From: an uncultured Paenibacillaceae bacterium
Lineage (GTDB): Bacteria; Bacillota; Bacilli; Aneurinibacillales; Aneurinibacillaceae
Direction of reading: 5' to 3'
Assembly (NCBI GenBank): GCA_937874515.1
Contig: CALNBV010000256.1
Coordinates: 1-61,198, forward strand
DNA length: 61,198 nucleotides
Made by a program: the position numbers and the translations under genes. Shown here one piece after another: positions 35,779 through 43,254 of the stretch (position 1 is its first letter; each line of letters begins with the position of its first letter). Under the pieces are notes generated by a model. That model saw only the letters and a list, made by a program, of their open reading frames with translations. It had not been told where the DNA came from and made no database searches.

Positions 35779-36546
35779 ATGAACATTATTGTTTGCTTAA
35801 AACAAACCTTTGACACTGAGGAGAAAATTGTCATTGAAAATGGCGCAATCAGTGAAGATGGCGTTGAATTTATTATTAACCCATACGATGAGTATGCCGT
35901 TGAAGAGGCAATTAAACTCCGGGATGAAGTTGGCGGAGAAGTAACCCTGGTAACTGTTGGTCCTGATCGTGCAGAGACTGCACTGCGTACAGCTCTGGCA
36001 ATGGGTGCAGACAGAGCAGTAATTGTTAATGATGAAGAATTATTTGGGGACCAATTCACAACAGCAAAAGTACTTGCCACTGTTTTGAAAGATCGTGAAT
36101 ATGATTTAATTATTGCTGGGAATATGGCTGTAGATAACGGTTCCGGCCAGATTGGCCCCCGTCTTGCAGAAGAGTTAAACATTCCTCAGGTAACGACCAT
36201 CACTAAAATTGATGTAGATGGAAACAAAGTCACCTGCGAACGGGATGTAGAAGGGGATTTAGAAATTATTGAAACTACCCTTCCAGTTCTGGTCACAGCG
36301 CAACAAGGTTTGAATGAACCCCGTTATCCTTCCTTGCCTGGTATTATGAAAGCAAAGAAAAAGCCGATGGAACGCCTGGATGCCAGTGATTTAAATCTTG
36401 ATCCTGCTGCTGTACAATCTCCAACAGTTGTTGAAGAAATTTATCTTCCAGCTAAAAAAGATGCTGGCAAAATTTTATCAGGGGATTTAGCAGACCAGGT
36501 TAAAGAGTTAGTTCAACTTCTTCATAATGAAGCGAAAGTCGTGTAG
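35779..36546 (+). CDS. etfB: electron transfer flavoprotein beta subunit
   Basis: A 255-residue ETF beta subunit, with the AMP-binding alpha/beta domain and the conserved N-terminus IVCLKQTFDTEEKIVIENG. The signature region GRDVEGDLEIIETTLPVLVT is visible as ERDVEGDLEIIETTLPVL. It forms a heterodimer with EtfA and carries electrons from acyl-CoA dehydrogenases toward the quinone pool. GGGGGAG precedes the ATG. Directly followed by etfA 14 bases later. Confidence 0.95.
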   Translation: MNIIVCLKQTFDTEEKIVIENGAISEDGVEFIINPYDEYAVEEAIKLRDEVGGEVTLVTVGPDRAETALRTALAMGADRAVIVNDEELFGDQFTTAKVLATVLKDREYDLIIAGNMAVDNGSGQIGPRLAEELNIPQVTTITKIDVDGNKVTCERDVEGDLEIIETTLPVLVTAQQGLNEPRYPSLPGIMKAKKKPMERLDASDLNLDPAAVQSPTVVEEIYLPAKKDAGKILSGDLADQVKELVQLLHNEAKVV

Positions 36547-36560
36547 AGGGGGAGAGACTA

Positions 36561-37532
36561 ATGGGAAAAAATATATTAGTTATCGCAGAAGCCAGAGAGG
36601 GTAGTTTACGTAATGTAACCATGGAAGCATTAGCAGCTGCTAAACGAATCGCTAATGGAGGCGAAATCGTTGCTGTATCTTTTGGATCACAAGCCGCTAA
36701 TTATGTAGAAACACTAGGTAATTATGGTGCAAATAAAGTGTATACTCTGTCCAATCCTCAATTGGACACGTATACAACTGACGCTTATTTCCAGGCGATT
36801 ATGCAAGTGATTGATACAGTTAAACCGGAAGCAATGATTTTCCCTCATACAGGAATTGGGAAGGACTTAGCTCCTCGGATTGCTGCTCGTTTGGGAATTG
36901 GACTTGTTTCTGATGTGATTAATGTAGAATTAAAGGATGGGGAAGCAATCTTTACCCAGCCAATCTATGCAGGTAAGGCCTTCCAAAAGAAAAAAGTAAA
37001 CGAAGGAATTATTTTTGCAACCCTTCGCCCCAACAATATTCCTGCTGATCAACCTATATCATCCAGTGTAGAAGCTGTTGATTTTACAGTTGACTTGAAA
37101 GATATTCGCACCATCGTTAAAGAAGTTGTAAGAAAAACTTCTGGACGGGTAGATCTCTCAGAAGCTAAAGTTGTTGTATCTGGCGGCCGGGGTGTTAAAT
37201 CTGCAGATGGATTTAACTTGCTTCAAGACCTGGCTGATATTCTTGGAGGAGCAGTTGGTGCTTCCCGTGGTGCATGTGACGCCGAATATTGTGATTATTC
37301 ACTGCAAATCGGCCAGACAGGTAAAGTGGTAACCCCAGACCTTTATATTGCGGCAGGGATTTCTGGAGCCATTCAACACTTAGCTGGTATGTCTAGTTCC
37401 AAAGTGATTGTTGCCATTAATAAAGATCCTGAAGCGCCCATTTTCCAGGTTGCTGATTATGGCATTGTAGGCGACTTATTTGATGTTATCCCACTTTTGA
37501 TGGAAGAATTAAAAAAATCAGTCGTATCATAA
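36561..37532 (+). CDS. etfA: electron transfer flavoprotein alpha subunit
   Basis: A 323-residue subunit binding FAD. The C-terminal domain has the FAD signature SGGRGVKSADGFNLLQDLAD, GASRGACDA and LYIAAGISGAIQHLAGM. Partner of EtfB. AGGGGGAG before the ATG. A strong terminator (37540-37567) closes the operon. Confidence 0.96.
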   Translation: MGKNILVIAEAREGSLRNVTMEALAAAKRIANGGEIVAVSFGSQAANYVETLGNYGANKVYTLSNPQLDTYTTDAYFQAIMQVIDTVKPEAMIFPHTGIGKDLAPRIAARLGIGLVSDVINVELKDGEAIFTQPIYAGKAFQKKKVNEGIIFATLRPNNIPADQPISSSVEAVDFTVDLKDIRTIVKEVVRKTSGRVDLSEAKVVVSGGRGVKSADGFNLLQDLADILGGAVGASRGACDAEYCDYSLQIGQTGKVVTPDLYIAAGISGAIQHLAGMSSSKVIVAINKDPEAPIFQVADYGIVGDLFDVIPLLMEELKKSVVS

Positions 37533-37539
37533 AATGAGT

Positions 37540-37567
37540 AAGGGGGGAGATTCCCCCCCTTTTTTTC
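37540..37567 (+). terminator. terminator after etfA
   Basis: Hairpin AAGGGGGGA / TCCCCCCCTT with eight T residues following. Confidence 0.92.
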
Positions 37568-37572
37568 ACTAT

Positions 37573-37798
37573 AAGACCGTAAGGTCCATGGGTGAGATGC
37601 TATTGAATCAAATCAGTTGCCTTTTTGCGAGCCGATACAAGGGAAACTGAAAGGAGGGCGAAAGAAGCCTTCAACAGTCTCACATCATGAGCTAACCAGA
37701 TGTTTTGAAGGCGCGCCCGAAGAGAAGTTGACCGTCATTTTCAACATCCATGTCGGCGAGGAACTGGCATTGATTTGATTTAAAGTATCTCTTTTTTT
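37573..37798 (+). repeat. structured repeat element, long copy (upstream of trxA)
   Basis: The copy has left arm 37573-37625, insert 37626-37750 and right arm 37751-37798 ending in a T-run. The arms match the copy at 38314-38435 with two and one mismatches. They pair with each other (GAGATGCT...AATCAAATCA against TGATTTGATT...AGTATCTC). Inside are nested stems: GGGCG/CGCCC, GCCTTCAA/TTGAAGGC, ACATC/GATGT, and GTTGA/TCAAC. A small hairpin GACC-GTAA-GGTC opens the element. It looks like a branched structured RNA or a non-autonomous mobile repeat. It fills most of the 377-base gap between etfA and trxA. Confidence 0.8.
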
Positions 37799-37850
37799 AC
37801 ATATCCAACGGGGAAAAGTGTATTCTATAGAGTGAAAATATAAATGAATA

Positions 37851-37859
37851 TGATATACT
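37851..37859 (+). promoter_or_regulatory. putative extended -10 promoter of trxA
   Basis: TGATATACT: an extended TGn followed by TATACT, with no recognisable -35 box, about 50 bases before trxA. Confidence 0.4.
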
Positions 37860-37909
37860 ATACGTTGTACCGTATTTGAGGAAATATTAGGTAAGGAGGA
37901 ATTTGTAAA

Positions 37910-38224
37910 ATGGCAATTGTTAATGTGAATGATAATGCTTTTGCAAATGAAGTTTCTACAGGAACAGTATTAGTTGATTTTTGGGCTCCATGGTGCGGCC
38001 CATGCAAAATGATTGCTCCAGTTCTTGAGGATATCAGCAAGGACCTCGGAGATAAATTAAAAATTGCAAAAGTAAATGTAGATGAGAATCCTGGTTCTGC
38101 TCAAAAATATGGCATTATGAGTATTCCTACACTTCTTATCTTCAAAAATGGCGAACCAGTTGATAAAATCATTGGTTTCCAACCTAAAGAAGCTTTATTG
38201 AACACCATTAATAAACATTTGTAA
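37910..38224 (+). CDS. trxA: thioredoxin
   Basis: A 104-residue cytosolic thioredoxin with the redox site WAPWCGPCKM (Cys29, Cys32) and the cis-proline loop SIPTLLIF. It reduces ribonucleotide reductase, methionine sulfoxide reductase and other disulfides. Strong TAAGGAGGA site before the ATG. Own terminator at 38238-38263. It sits between two copies of the structured repeat; position before uvrC matches B. subtilis. Confidence 0.97.
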   Translation: MAIVNVNDNAFANEVSTGTVLVDFWAPWCGPCKMIAPVLEDISKDLGDKLKIAKVNVDENPGSAQKYGIMSIPTLLIFKNGEPVDKIIGFQPKEALLNTINKHL

Positions 38225-38237
38225 TACCTGCAAGTGA

Positions 38238-38263
38238 AGACACCGTATTGGTGTCTTTTTTTT
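38238..38263 (+). terminator. terminator after trxA
   Basis: Hairpin AGACACC / GGTGTCT followed by eight T. Confidence 0.9.
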
Positions 38264-38313
38264 CTTTATTAGTTTGAGAGCTACCGATAGTGATAGTGTT
38301 CTTTTCACATAAC

Positions 38314-38435
38314 AAGACCGTAAGGTCCATGGTTGAGATGCTATTGAATCAATTCAGTTGCCTTTTCCCGTCAGTCTTACCATCATTGTCGGCGAGGAAC
38401 TGGCATTGATTTGATTTAAAGCATCTCTTTTTTTT
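38314..38435 (+). repeat. structured repeat element, short copy (downstream of trxA)
   Basis: The copy has left arm 38314-38366 and right arm 38387-38435, nearly identical to the 37573-37798 copy, but the 125-base insert is replaced by 20 bases. The base change giving AGCATCTC restores a perfect pair with GAGATGCT where the other copy has G-U. Again ends in a T-run on the plus strand. Confidence 0.8.
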
Positions 38436-38478
38436 GTTAAAGGCTTCATGTTAAGATGGAAGGCAGGAGGGGATGAGA

Positions 38479-40257
38479 ATGAATAAGACATTAAAAGAAA
38501 AATTAAGCCTCCTGCCAGATCAACCTGGTTGTTATTTAATGAAAAATAATGAAGGCACTATCATTTATGTTGGCAAGGCGAAAATATTAAAAAATAGGGT
38601 GCGGTCTTATTTTACGGGAAGCCATGACGGAAAGACTCAGAGACTGGTCAGTGAAATTGAGGATTTCGAATATATCGTGACCTCGTCACCTATGGAAGCT
38701 CTTTTATTGGAATGCAATTTAATAAAGCAGCATGATCCTCGTTATAATGTCATGTTGAAAGATGATAAAACCTATCCGTATATAAAAATAACCGGGGATA
38801 AACATCCCAGATTAGAGGTAACCCGTAAAGTTGTGAAAGACGGAGGAAAGTATTTTGGCCCTTATGCCAATGTGGGAGCAGCCCAACAAACGAAAAAGTT
38901 GATGGATAAAATCTATCCATTGCGTAAGTGTAAAAACATTCCTAAAAATGTCTGTCTTTATTATCATTTAGACCAATGCCTTGCTCCATGTATTCATAAA
39001 CTGGATGTTGAAAACTATAAACCTATTGTTGATGAAATCACCCGTTTTCTGAACGGAAATTATACTGAAATAAGGGATCGTCTACAAAAAAAGATGGAAG
39101 AAGCATCAAATCATTTAGATTTTGAGAAAGCAAAAGAGTTCAGGGATCAGATTTATGGCATTGATGCTGTTGTTGAAAAACAAACGGTCACTTCTACAGA
39201 TTACACGGATCGGGACGTATGGGGATACTATGTAGCAAATGGTTGGATGAGCATTCAAATTTTTCACGTGCGCCAGGGGAAGTTAATAGAACGAAATGTT
39301 GCAACCTTTCCTTACTATGGAGATGAAAAGGAAGATTTTTATTCTTATTTCACCCAATTTTATTATGAGGCATCAGTCCGGCCCAGGGAGATCCTTTTGC
39401 CTACTGAGGAAGGGACAGAAGGGATACAAGAATGGCTTAATGTAAAGGTGTTGGTTCCTAAAAGAGGAAGCAAGAAGAAATTAATCGACATGGCCATTGA
39501 AAATGCTCGTCTTTTCTTAATGGAAAAATTTGAGTTAATGGCCAGAGATGAAGCGCGAACCATTGAAGCTGTGAAGTCATTAGGGGAGAGGTTAGGCATT
39601 GGTTATCCAGGCCGTATTGAAGCCTTTGATAATTCCAATATACAGGGTTTAGATCCTGTATCAGCTATGGTTGTGTTTAGGGATGGCAAGCCTGATAAAA
39701 AAGAATATCGAAAATATAAAATAAAAACAGTCCAGGGACCTGACGATTATGAATCTATGAGAGAAGTGGTTCGCCGCAGATATATCAGGGCCTTAAAAGA
39801 AAATCTGGAATTCCCTGATTTAATTATAGTAGATGGGGGAAAGGGACATATATCCGCTGTGGTGGATGTCTTAGAAAATGAACTCGGGTTGTTTATTCCT
39901 GTTTGTGGTTTAGCCAAGGATGAAAAACATCGCACTTCACAATTGTTTATGGGAAGTCCCTCTATAGAAGTTCCTCTCAAAAGGGATAGCAATGAATTTT
40001 ATTTACTTCACCGGATTCAAGATGAGGTACATCGTTTTGCTATTACTTTCCATAGAACGACCAGGGGTAAGAATATGCTCAAATCAAGCCTGGATGATAT
40101 TCCAGGCATTGGGGAAAAGAGGAGAAAATTATTACTGAAGCACTTTGGTTCAATTAAAAAGATGAAGGAAGCCACTGTGGAGGAATATCGGAATTTAGGC
40201 ATTGGCGATAAATTGGCTAGAGAAATTATCCATCATCTGCGAAATCAAGACAAATAA
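38479..40257 (+). CDS. uvrC: excinuclease ABC subunit C
   Basis: A 592-residue nucleotide excision repair nuclease. Domain order: GIY-YIG nuclease (PGCYLMKNNEGTIIYVGKAK), UVR/UvrB-binding motif near residue 205 (FEKAKEFRDQI), the RNase H-like endonuclease domain (EAFDNSNIQGLDPV, IIVDGGKGH), and tandem C-terminal HhH motifs (DDIPGIGEKRRKLLLKHFG). ATG 38479 is chosen over the ATG at 38473 because AGGAGGGG is better spaced. Bidirectional terminator follows. Confidence 0.96.
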   Translation: MNKTLKEKLSLLPDQPGCYLMKNNEGTIIYVGKAKILKNRVRSYFTGSHDGKTQRLVSEIEDFEYIVTSSPMEALLLECNLIKQHDPRYNVMLKDDKTYPYIKITGDKHPRLEVTRKVVKDGGKYFGPYANVGAAQQTKKLMDKIYPLRKCKNIPKNVCLYYHLDQCLAPCIHKLDVENYKPIVDEITRFLNGNYTEIRDRLQKKMEEASNHLDFEKAKEFRDQIYGIDAVVEKQTVTSTDYTDRDVWGYYVANGWMSIQIFHVRQGKLIERNVATFPYYGDEKEDFYSYFTQFYYEASVRPREILLPTEEGTEGIQEWLNVKVLVPKRGSKKKLIDMAIENARLFLMEKFELMARDEARTIEAVKSLGERLGIGYPGRIEAFDNSNIQGLDPVSAMVVFRDGKPDKKEYRKYKIKTVQGPDDYESMREVVRRRYIRALKENLEFPDLIIVDGGKGHISAVVDVLENELGLFIPVCGLAKDEKHRTSQLFMGSPSIEVPLKRDSNEFYLLHRIQDEVHRFAITFHRTTRGKNMLKSSLDDIPGIGEKRRKLLLKHFGSIKKMKEATVEEYRNLGIGDKLAREIIHHLRNQDK

Positions 40258-40258
40258 A

Positions 40259-40302
40259 GGAGCGTCGTAAACTACTGAGAAAAAGTAGTTTTGCGACGCT
40301 CC
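40259..40302. terminator. bidirectional terminator between uvrC and bioY
   Basis: Long arms GGAGCGTCGTAAACTACT / AGTAGTTTTGCGACGCTCC around a short loop between convergent genes. Confidence 0.85.
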
Positions 40303-40309
40303 CTTTAAT

Positions 40310-40870
40310 TTAGGCTGCTTTTTGTTTTGTGCCTGGAAAAAGCCCCGCAGTATCAAGGCGGCGGCGGATCAGAACACCCAAATAAGAAGCGATTCCGATT
40401 TTTAATAAATCAGGGAGGATAAAGGGAATCATACCAAGTGACATGGCTTTTACCCAGGTTAAATCCATTAATAACTTAAGTTGTGTAACACCAATTGCAT
40501 AGACAAGGACAAGACCTATAATATTAATGATTAACGCTTTTGCAAAAGAAAGATTCATGCGGTCTATAACCAGACCCATAATAAAAGCGGCGAGGGTGAA
40601 TCCAATGAGGAAGCCTCCTGTGGGTCCAACGAGTACCGGAATACCAGCTTTAAAACCGCTAAAAACGGGTACGCCAATAGCACCGATTATAAGATAAAGA
40701 AGAATGGCTAAACCGCCATAGCGACCAAGAATGATTGCTGTTATAGCAATAGCGAAGGTCTGCAGAGTAAAGGGTACTGGTCCAAGAGGGACTGTAATTT
40801 GAGAACAAACTGCTGTAATTGCTGCAAACAATGCAATTAAAATCATTATTTTTAATTTATGATTTCTCAC
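40310..40870 (-). CDS. bioY: biotin ECF transporter substrate-binding component BioY
   Basis: A 186-residue membrane protein with six hydrophobic helices, S-component of an energy-coupling factor transporter that imports biotin. Family motifs are the N-terminal AAITAVCSQITVPLGPVPFT and GPTGGFLIGF. It works with the general EcfA/EcfT module encoded elsewhere. Preceded on its strand by GGAGGA and by a BirA operator (40888-40919), so biotin should repress it. Confidence 0.95.
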   Translation of the reverse strand: MRNHKLKIMILIALFAAITAVCSQITVPLGPVPFTLQTFAIAITAIILGRYGGLAILLYLIIGAIGVPVFSGFKAGIPVLVGPTGGFLIGFTLAAFIMGLVIDRMNLSFAKALIINIIGLVLVYAIGVTQLKLLMDLTWVKAMSLGMIPFILPDLLKIGIASYLGVLIRRRLDTAGLFPGTKQKAA

Positions 40871-40887
40871 GAATGTTTCCTCCTTAA

Positions 40888-40919
40888 ATGTAAACCTAAA
40901 TTATGTATATAGTTTACAA
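40888..40919 (-). promoter_or_regulatory. BirA operator upstream of bioY
   Basis: Imperfect dyad ATGTAAACC - 14 bases - AGTTTACAA. This 9-14-9 layout is the same as the bioB site in this window and matches known BirA boxes. The biotin-bound BirA repressor would block bioY transcription. Confidence 0.88.
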
Positions 40920-40942
40920 AGGAAGTGATTTGTTTGTCAATG

Positions 40943-40971
40943 TTGACATTATATTTTAAACAACGTACTAT
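40943..40971 (+). promoter_or_regulatory. sigma-A promoter of metX leader
   Basis: TTGACA (40943-40948), 17-base spacer, TACTAT (40966-40971), about 25 bases before the S-box. Confidence 0.8.
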
Positions 40972-40995
40972 GGGTATAATAATAAAACGTAATAG

Positions 40996-41154
40996 CTCTT
41001 ATCCAGAGAGGTGGAGGGACTGGCCCGATGAAACCCGGCAACCCCGCAGATGCGGCTCAGGTGCCAATTCCAGCAGAACCGTTGTGTTCTGGGAGATAAG
41101 AGGAGGGTAATGTTAAAGGTGCGCCTCTTCTTACTTGGAGAGGGGCTTTTTTTG
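40996..41154 (+). ncRNA. SAM-I riboswitch (S-box) of metX
   Basis: P1 stem CTCTTATC (40996-41003) pairs with GATAAGAG (41095-41102). The conserved core CCAGAGAGGTGGAGGGAC, CCCGATGAAACCCGGCAACC and GGTGCCAATTCCAGCA are all present. A terminator follows at 41119-41154. ATAAGAGGAGG at the 3' side of P1 can instead pair with CCTCTTCTTA, the expected antiterminator. SAM binding should turn metX off. Confidence 0.97.
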
Positions 41155-41202
41155 TGTGTAGAAGTAAAGAAAGTGGTCCGGGGAAAGGAGTGAACCTGTT
41201 GA

Positions 41203-42324
41203 ATGGAGCATATGTTTAGGTTGAATGAGGTGACCCTGGAATCAGGCAATCAGCTACAAAATGTCGATATAGCCTATGAAACTTATGGGGCTTTAAATAG
41301 AGAAAAAAATAATGCAATTCTTGTTTGCCATGCATTAACAGGAAATGCACATGTTGTGGGTAATGATGAAACCCCTGGTTGGTGGGAAGGTCTTATTGGA
41401 TCGGGACGTTATATAGATACAGATAAATATTTTGTAATTTGTACCAATGTTTTAGGTGGATGTTCAGGGACAACTGGACCGGCGAATGTCAATTCTGAAT
41501 CAGGAGAACCCTATGGAGGGGCTTTTCCTGTTGTCACCATTCGGGATATGGTGCATGTGCAATATCACCTGATTAAAGGTTTAGGCATTGATAAATTATT
41601 TGCCATTATTGGTGGATCTATGGGCGGAATGCAAGTGATGGAATGGGCGGTTATGTATCCAGAGATGGCGTATGTCTTAATTCCTATTGCTACCTGTGCA
41701 CGATTGTCAGCAGTGGCTATTGCTTATAATGATGTAGGAAGACAGGCCATTCTTACTGATCCAAATTGGAACAATGGACATTATTATCCAGGGTTAGGCC
41801 CTGTTCAGGGGTTGTCCATTGCCCGGATGCTTGGGATGATTACATATCGTACATCAGAATTATTTGAGCAACGATTTGGCAGAAGGTTGAAAGATGATAC
41901 AGCGTTAACGGAATTTGACTCTACCTTTCAGATTGAAGGATATCTACGTTATCAGGGCACAAAATTAGTAGAACGATTTGATGCCAATAGTTACCTTTAT
42001 TTATTGAAAGCCATGGATACCCATGATATTGGCCGGGGAAGGGGAGGAATAGAAAAGGTACTTGAACGTGTGCAAGCCAATGTCCTTTCTATTTCAATCT
42101 CCAGGGATTTACTCTATCCTGCCGATCATCAAGAAGAATTGGTAAATATATTAAAGAAACACGGGAAAAATGTTGAATATCATTATATCGATTCCATTTA
42201 TGGTCATGATGGATTTCTCGTTGAATTTGCGAAATTAGGTCCAATTGTAAAGGGTTATATTGAAACTCAATATACAAATTTGCATAAAGAATCAGCATGT
42301 TTACAAAATGATTCTAATTTTTGA
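41203..42324 (+). CDS. metX: homoserine O-acetyltransferase
   Basis: A 373-residue alpha/beta-hydrolase-fold acyltransferase that activates homoserine for methionine synthesis. The nucleophile elbow GGSMGGMQVMEWA and the C-terminal Asp/His of the triad (ISRDLLYPADHQ, YGHDGFL) are visible; NVLGGCSGTTGPA is the conserved HAT signature. Acetyl versus succinyl preference is not certain from sequence alone. AAAGGAG is 12 bases before ATG 41203. Regulated by the S-box upstream. No metY or metI partner adjacent. Confidence 0.93.
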   Translation: MEHMFRLNEVTLESGNQLQNVDIAYETYGALNREKNNAILVCHALTGNAHVVGNDETPGWWEGLIGSGRYIDTDKYFVICTNVLGGCSGTTGPANVNSESGEPYGGAFPVVTIRDMVHVQYHLIKGLGIDKLFAIIGGSMGGMQVMEWAVMYPEMAYVLIPIATCARLSAVAIAYNDVGRQAILTDPNWNNGHYYPGLGPVQGLSIARMLGMITYRTSELFEQRFGRRLKDDTALTEFDSTFQIEGYLRYQGTKLVERFDANSYLYLLKAMDTHDIGRGRGGIEKVLERVQANVLSISISRDLLYPADHQEELVNILKKHGKNVEYHYIDSIYGHDGFLVEFAKLGPIVKGYIETQYTNLHKESACLQNDSNF

Positions 42325-42363
42325 AAATTAATATTTAATTCGACAAATGTCTACTTGTTTACC

Positions 42364-42392
42364 TTGACGCTTTTTGGTACAGAGGGTAAAAT
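42364..42392 (+). promoter_or_regulatory. promoter of sdhCAB
   Basis: TTGACG (42364-42369), 17-base spacer, TAAAAT (42387-42392). It gives a leader of about 190 bases, containing a small hairpin GCTTCC-ACT-GGAAGC then TTTT at 42424-42442. Confidence 0.7.
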
Positions 42393-42591
42393 AAATCTGT
42401 CACAAAGTATTCACTTTATACTGGCTTCCACTGGAAGCTTTTATTCTTGTCTATAATCTGAATTCCAAAGATTTTTTTAAAGGGGGAATTTAAAAGGTAG
42501 GGATGAAGTAGGAGAGAGATTTTGTGGAGTGTTTTATTAAAGAAAAATTACCAGGAGTAAATGTACATCACTAAAGGGGGGAACCTTGCAG

Positions 42592-43242
42592 ATGACCAAA
42601 CATCGTCATTTCTTCAATCGAAAACTGCACTCTTTACTTGGTATCATTCCAGTTGGAGCATTTTTGTTTGTTCACTTGTTGACAAACTACTTTGCAACTC
42701 GGGGTGAATCCGCTTTCAACGAACGTGTAGAGATGATGGAATCACTGCCATTTCTTGCGTTAATTGAGATTTTATTTATTTTTGTTCCATTATTATACCA
42801 TGCGATTTATGGATTATATGTTGCTTTCCAGGCAAAGAACAATGTGGCTAATTTCGGATTTTTCCGTAACTTTATGTTCATGTTGCAACGTTTAACTGGT
42901 GTAGTTACTTTAATCTTTAATGCATGGCACGTATGGGAAACCAAGCTTCAACTTGTTCTTGGTAACGTAGAAGCAACTGGACTCTTTAAAATGATGAACG
43001 AAATTCTTGCAAATCCGTTCATGTTAACTTTCTATATTGTTGGACTTCTTGCTGCAGTTTTCCATTTGGCAAACGGCCTCTGGAGCTTTGCTGTTAGCTG
43101 GGGAATCACAATTGGCCCACGCGCCCAACGAATTTCAACTTATGTAACCATGATTATCTTTGTGCTTATCTCAGCTATGGGATTAATGGCTCTTTTCGCT
43201 TTTGCGAATCCGAGTGATGTAGCCCAAGCAATTCAGCGATAG
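42592..43242 (+). CDS. sdhC: succinate dehydrogenase cytochrome b558 subunit
   Basis: A 216-residue membrane anchor with five hydrophobic helices, the single-polypeptide, two-haem type of Firmicutes complex II (TIGR02046-like). Histidines for haem ligation are seen in HRHFFNRKLHSLLG, FLFVHLLTNYF, PLLYHAIYGLYV, FNAWHVWETK and FHLANGLWSF. It passes electrons to menaquinone. ATG 42592 is chosen by spacing from GGGGGGAA (42576-42583); TTG at 42586 is too close. Begins sdhCAB. Confidence 0.95.
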   Translation: MTKHRHFFNRKLHSLLGIIPVGAFLFVHLLTNYFATRGESAFNERVEMMESLPFLALIEILFIFVPLLYHAIYGLYVAFQAKNNVANFGFFRNFMFMLQRLTGVVTLIFNAWHVWETKLQLVLGNVEATGLFKMMNEILANPFMLTFYIVGLLAAVFHLANGLWSFAVSWGITIGPRAQRISTYVTMIIFVLISAMGLMALFAFANPSDVAQAIQR

Positions 43243-43254
43243 GAGGTTGAGAGC

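Noticed and set aside
37626..37750. Minus-strand short frame inside the insert of the long repeat copy (begins MDVENDGQLLFGRAF)
   Set aside because: Only about 20 codons before a stop, with no ribosome site. It could be a transposase relic, but I cannot assign it.
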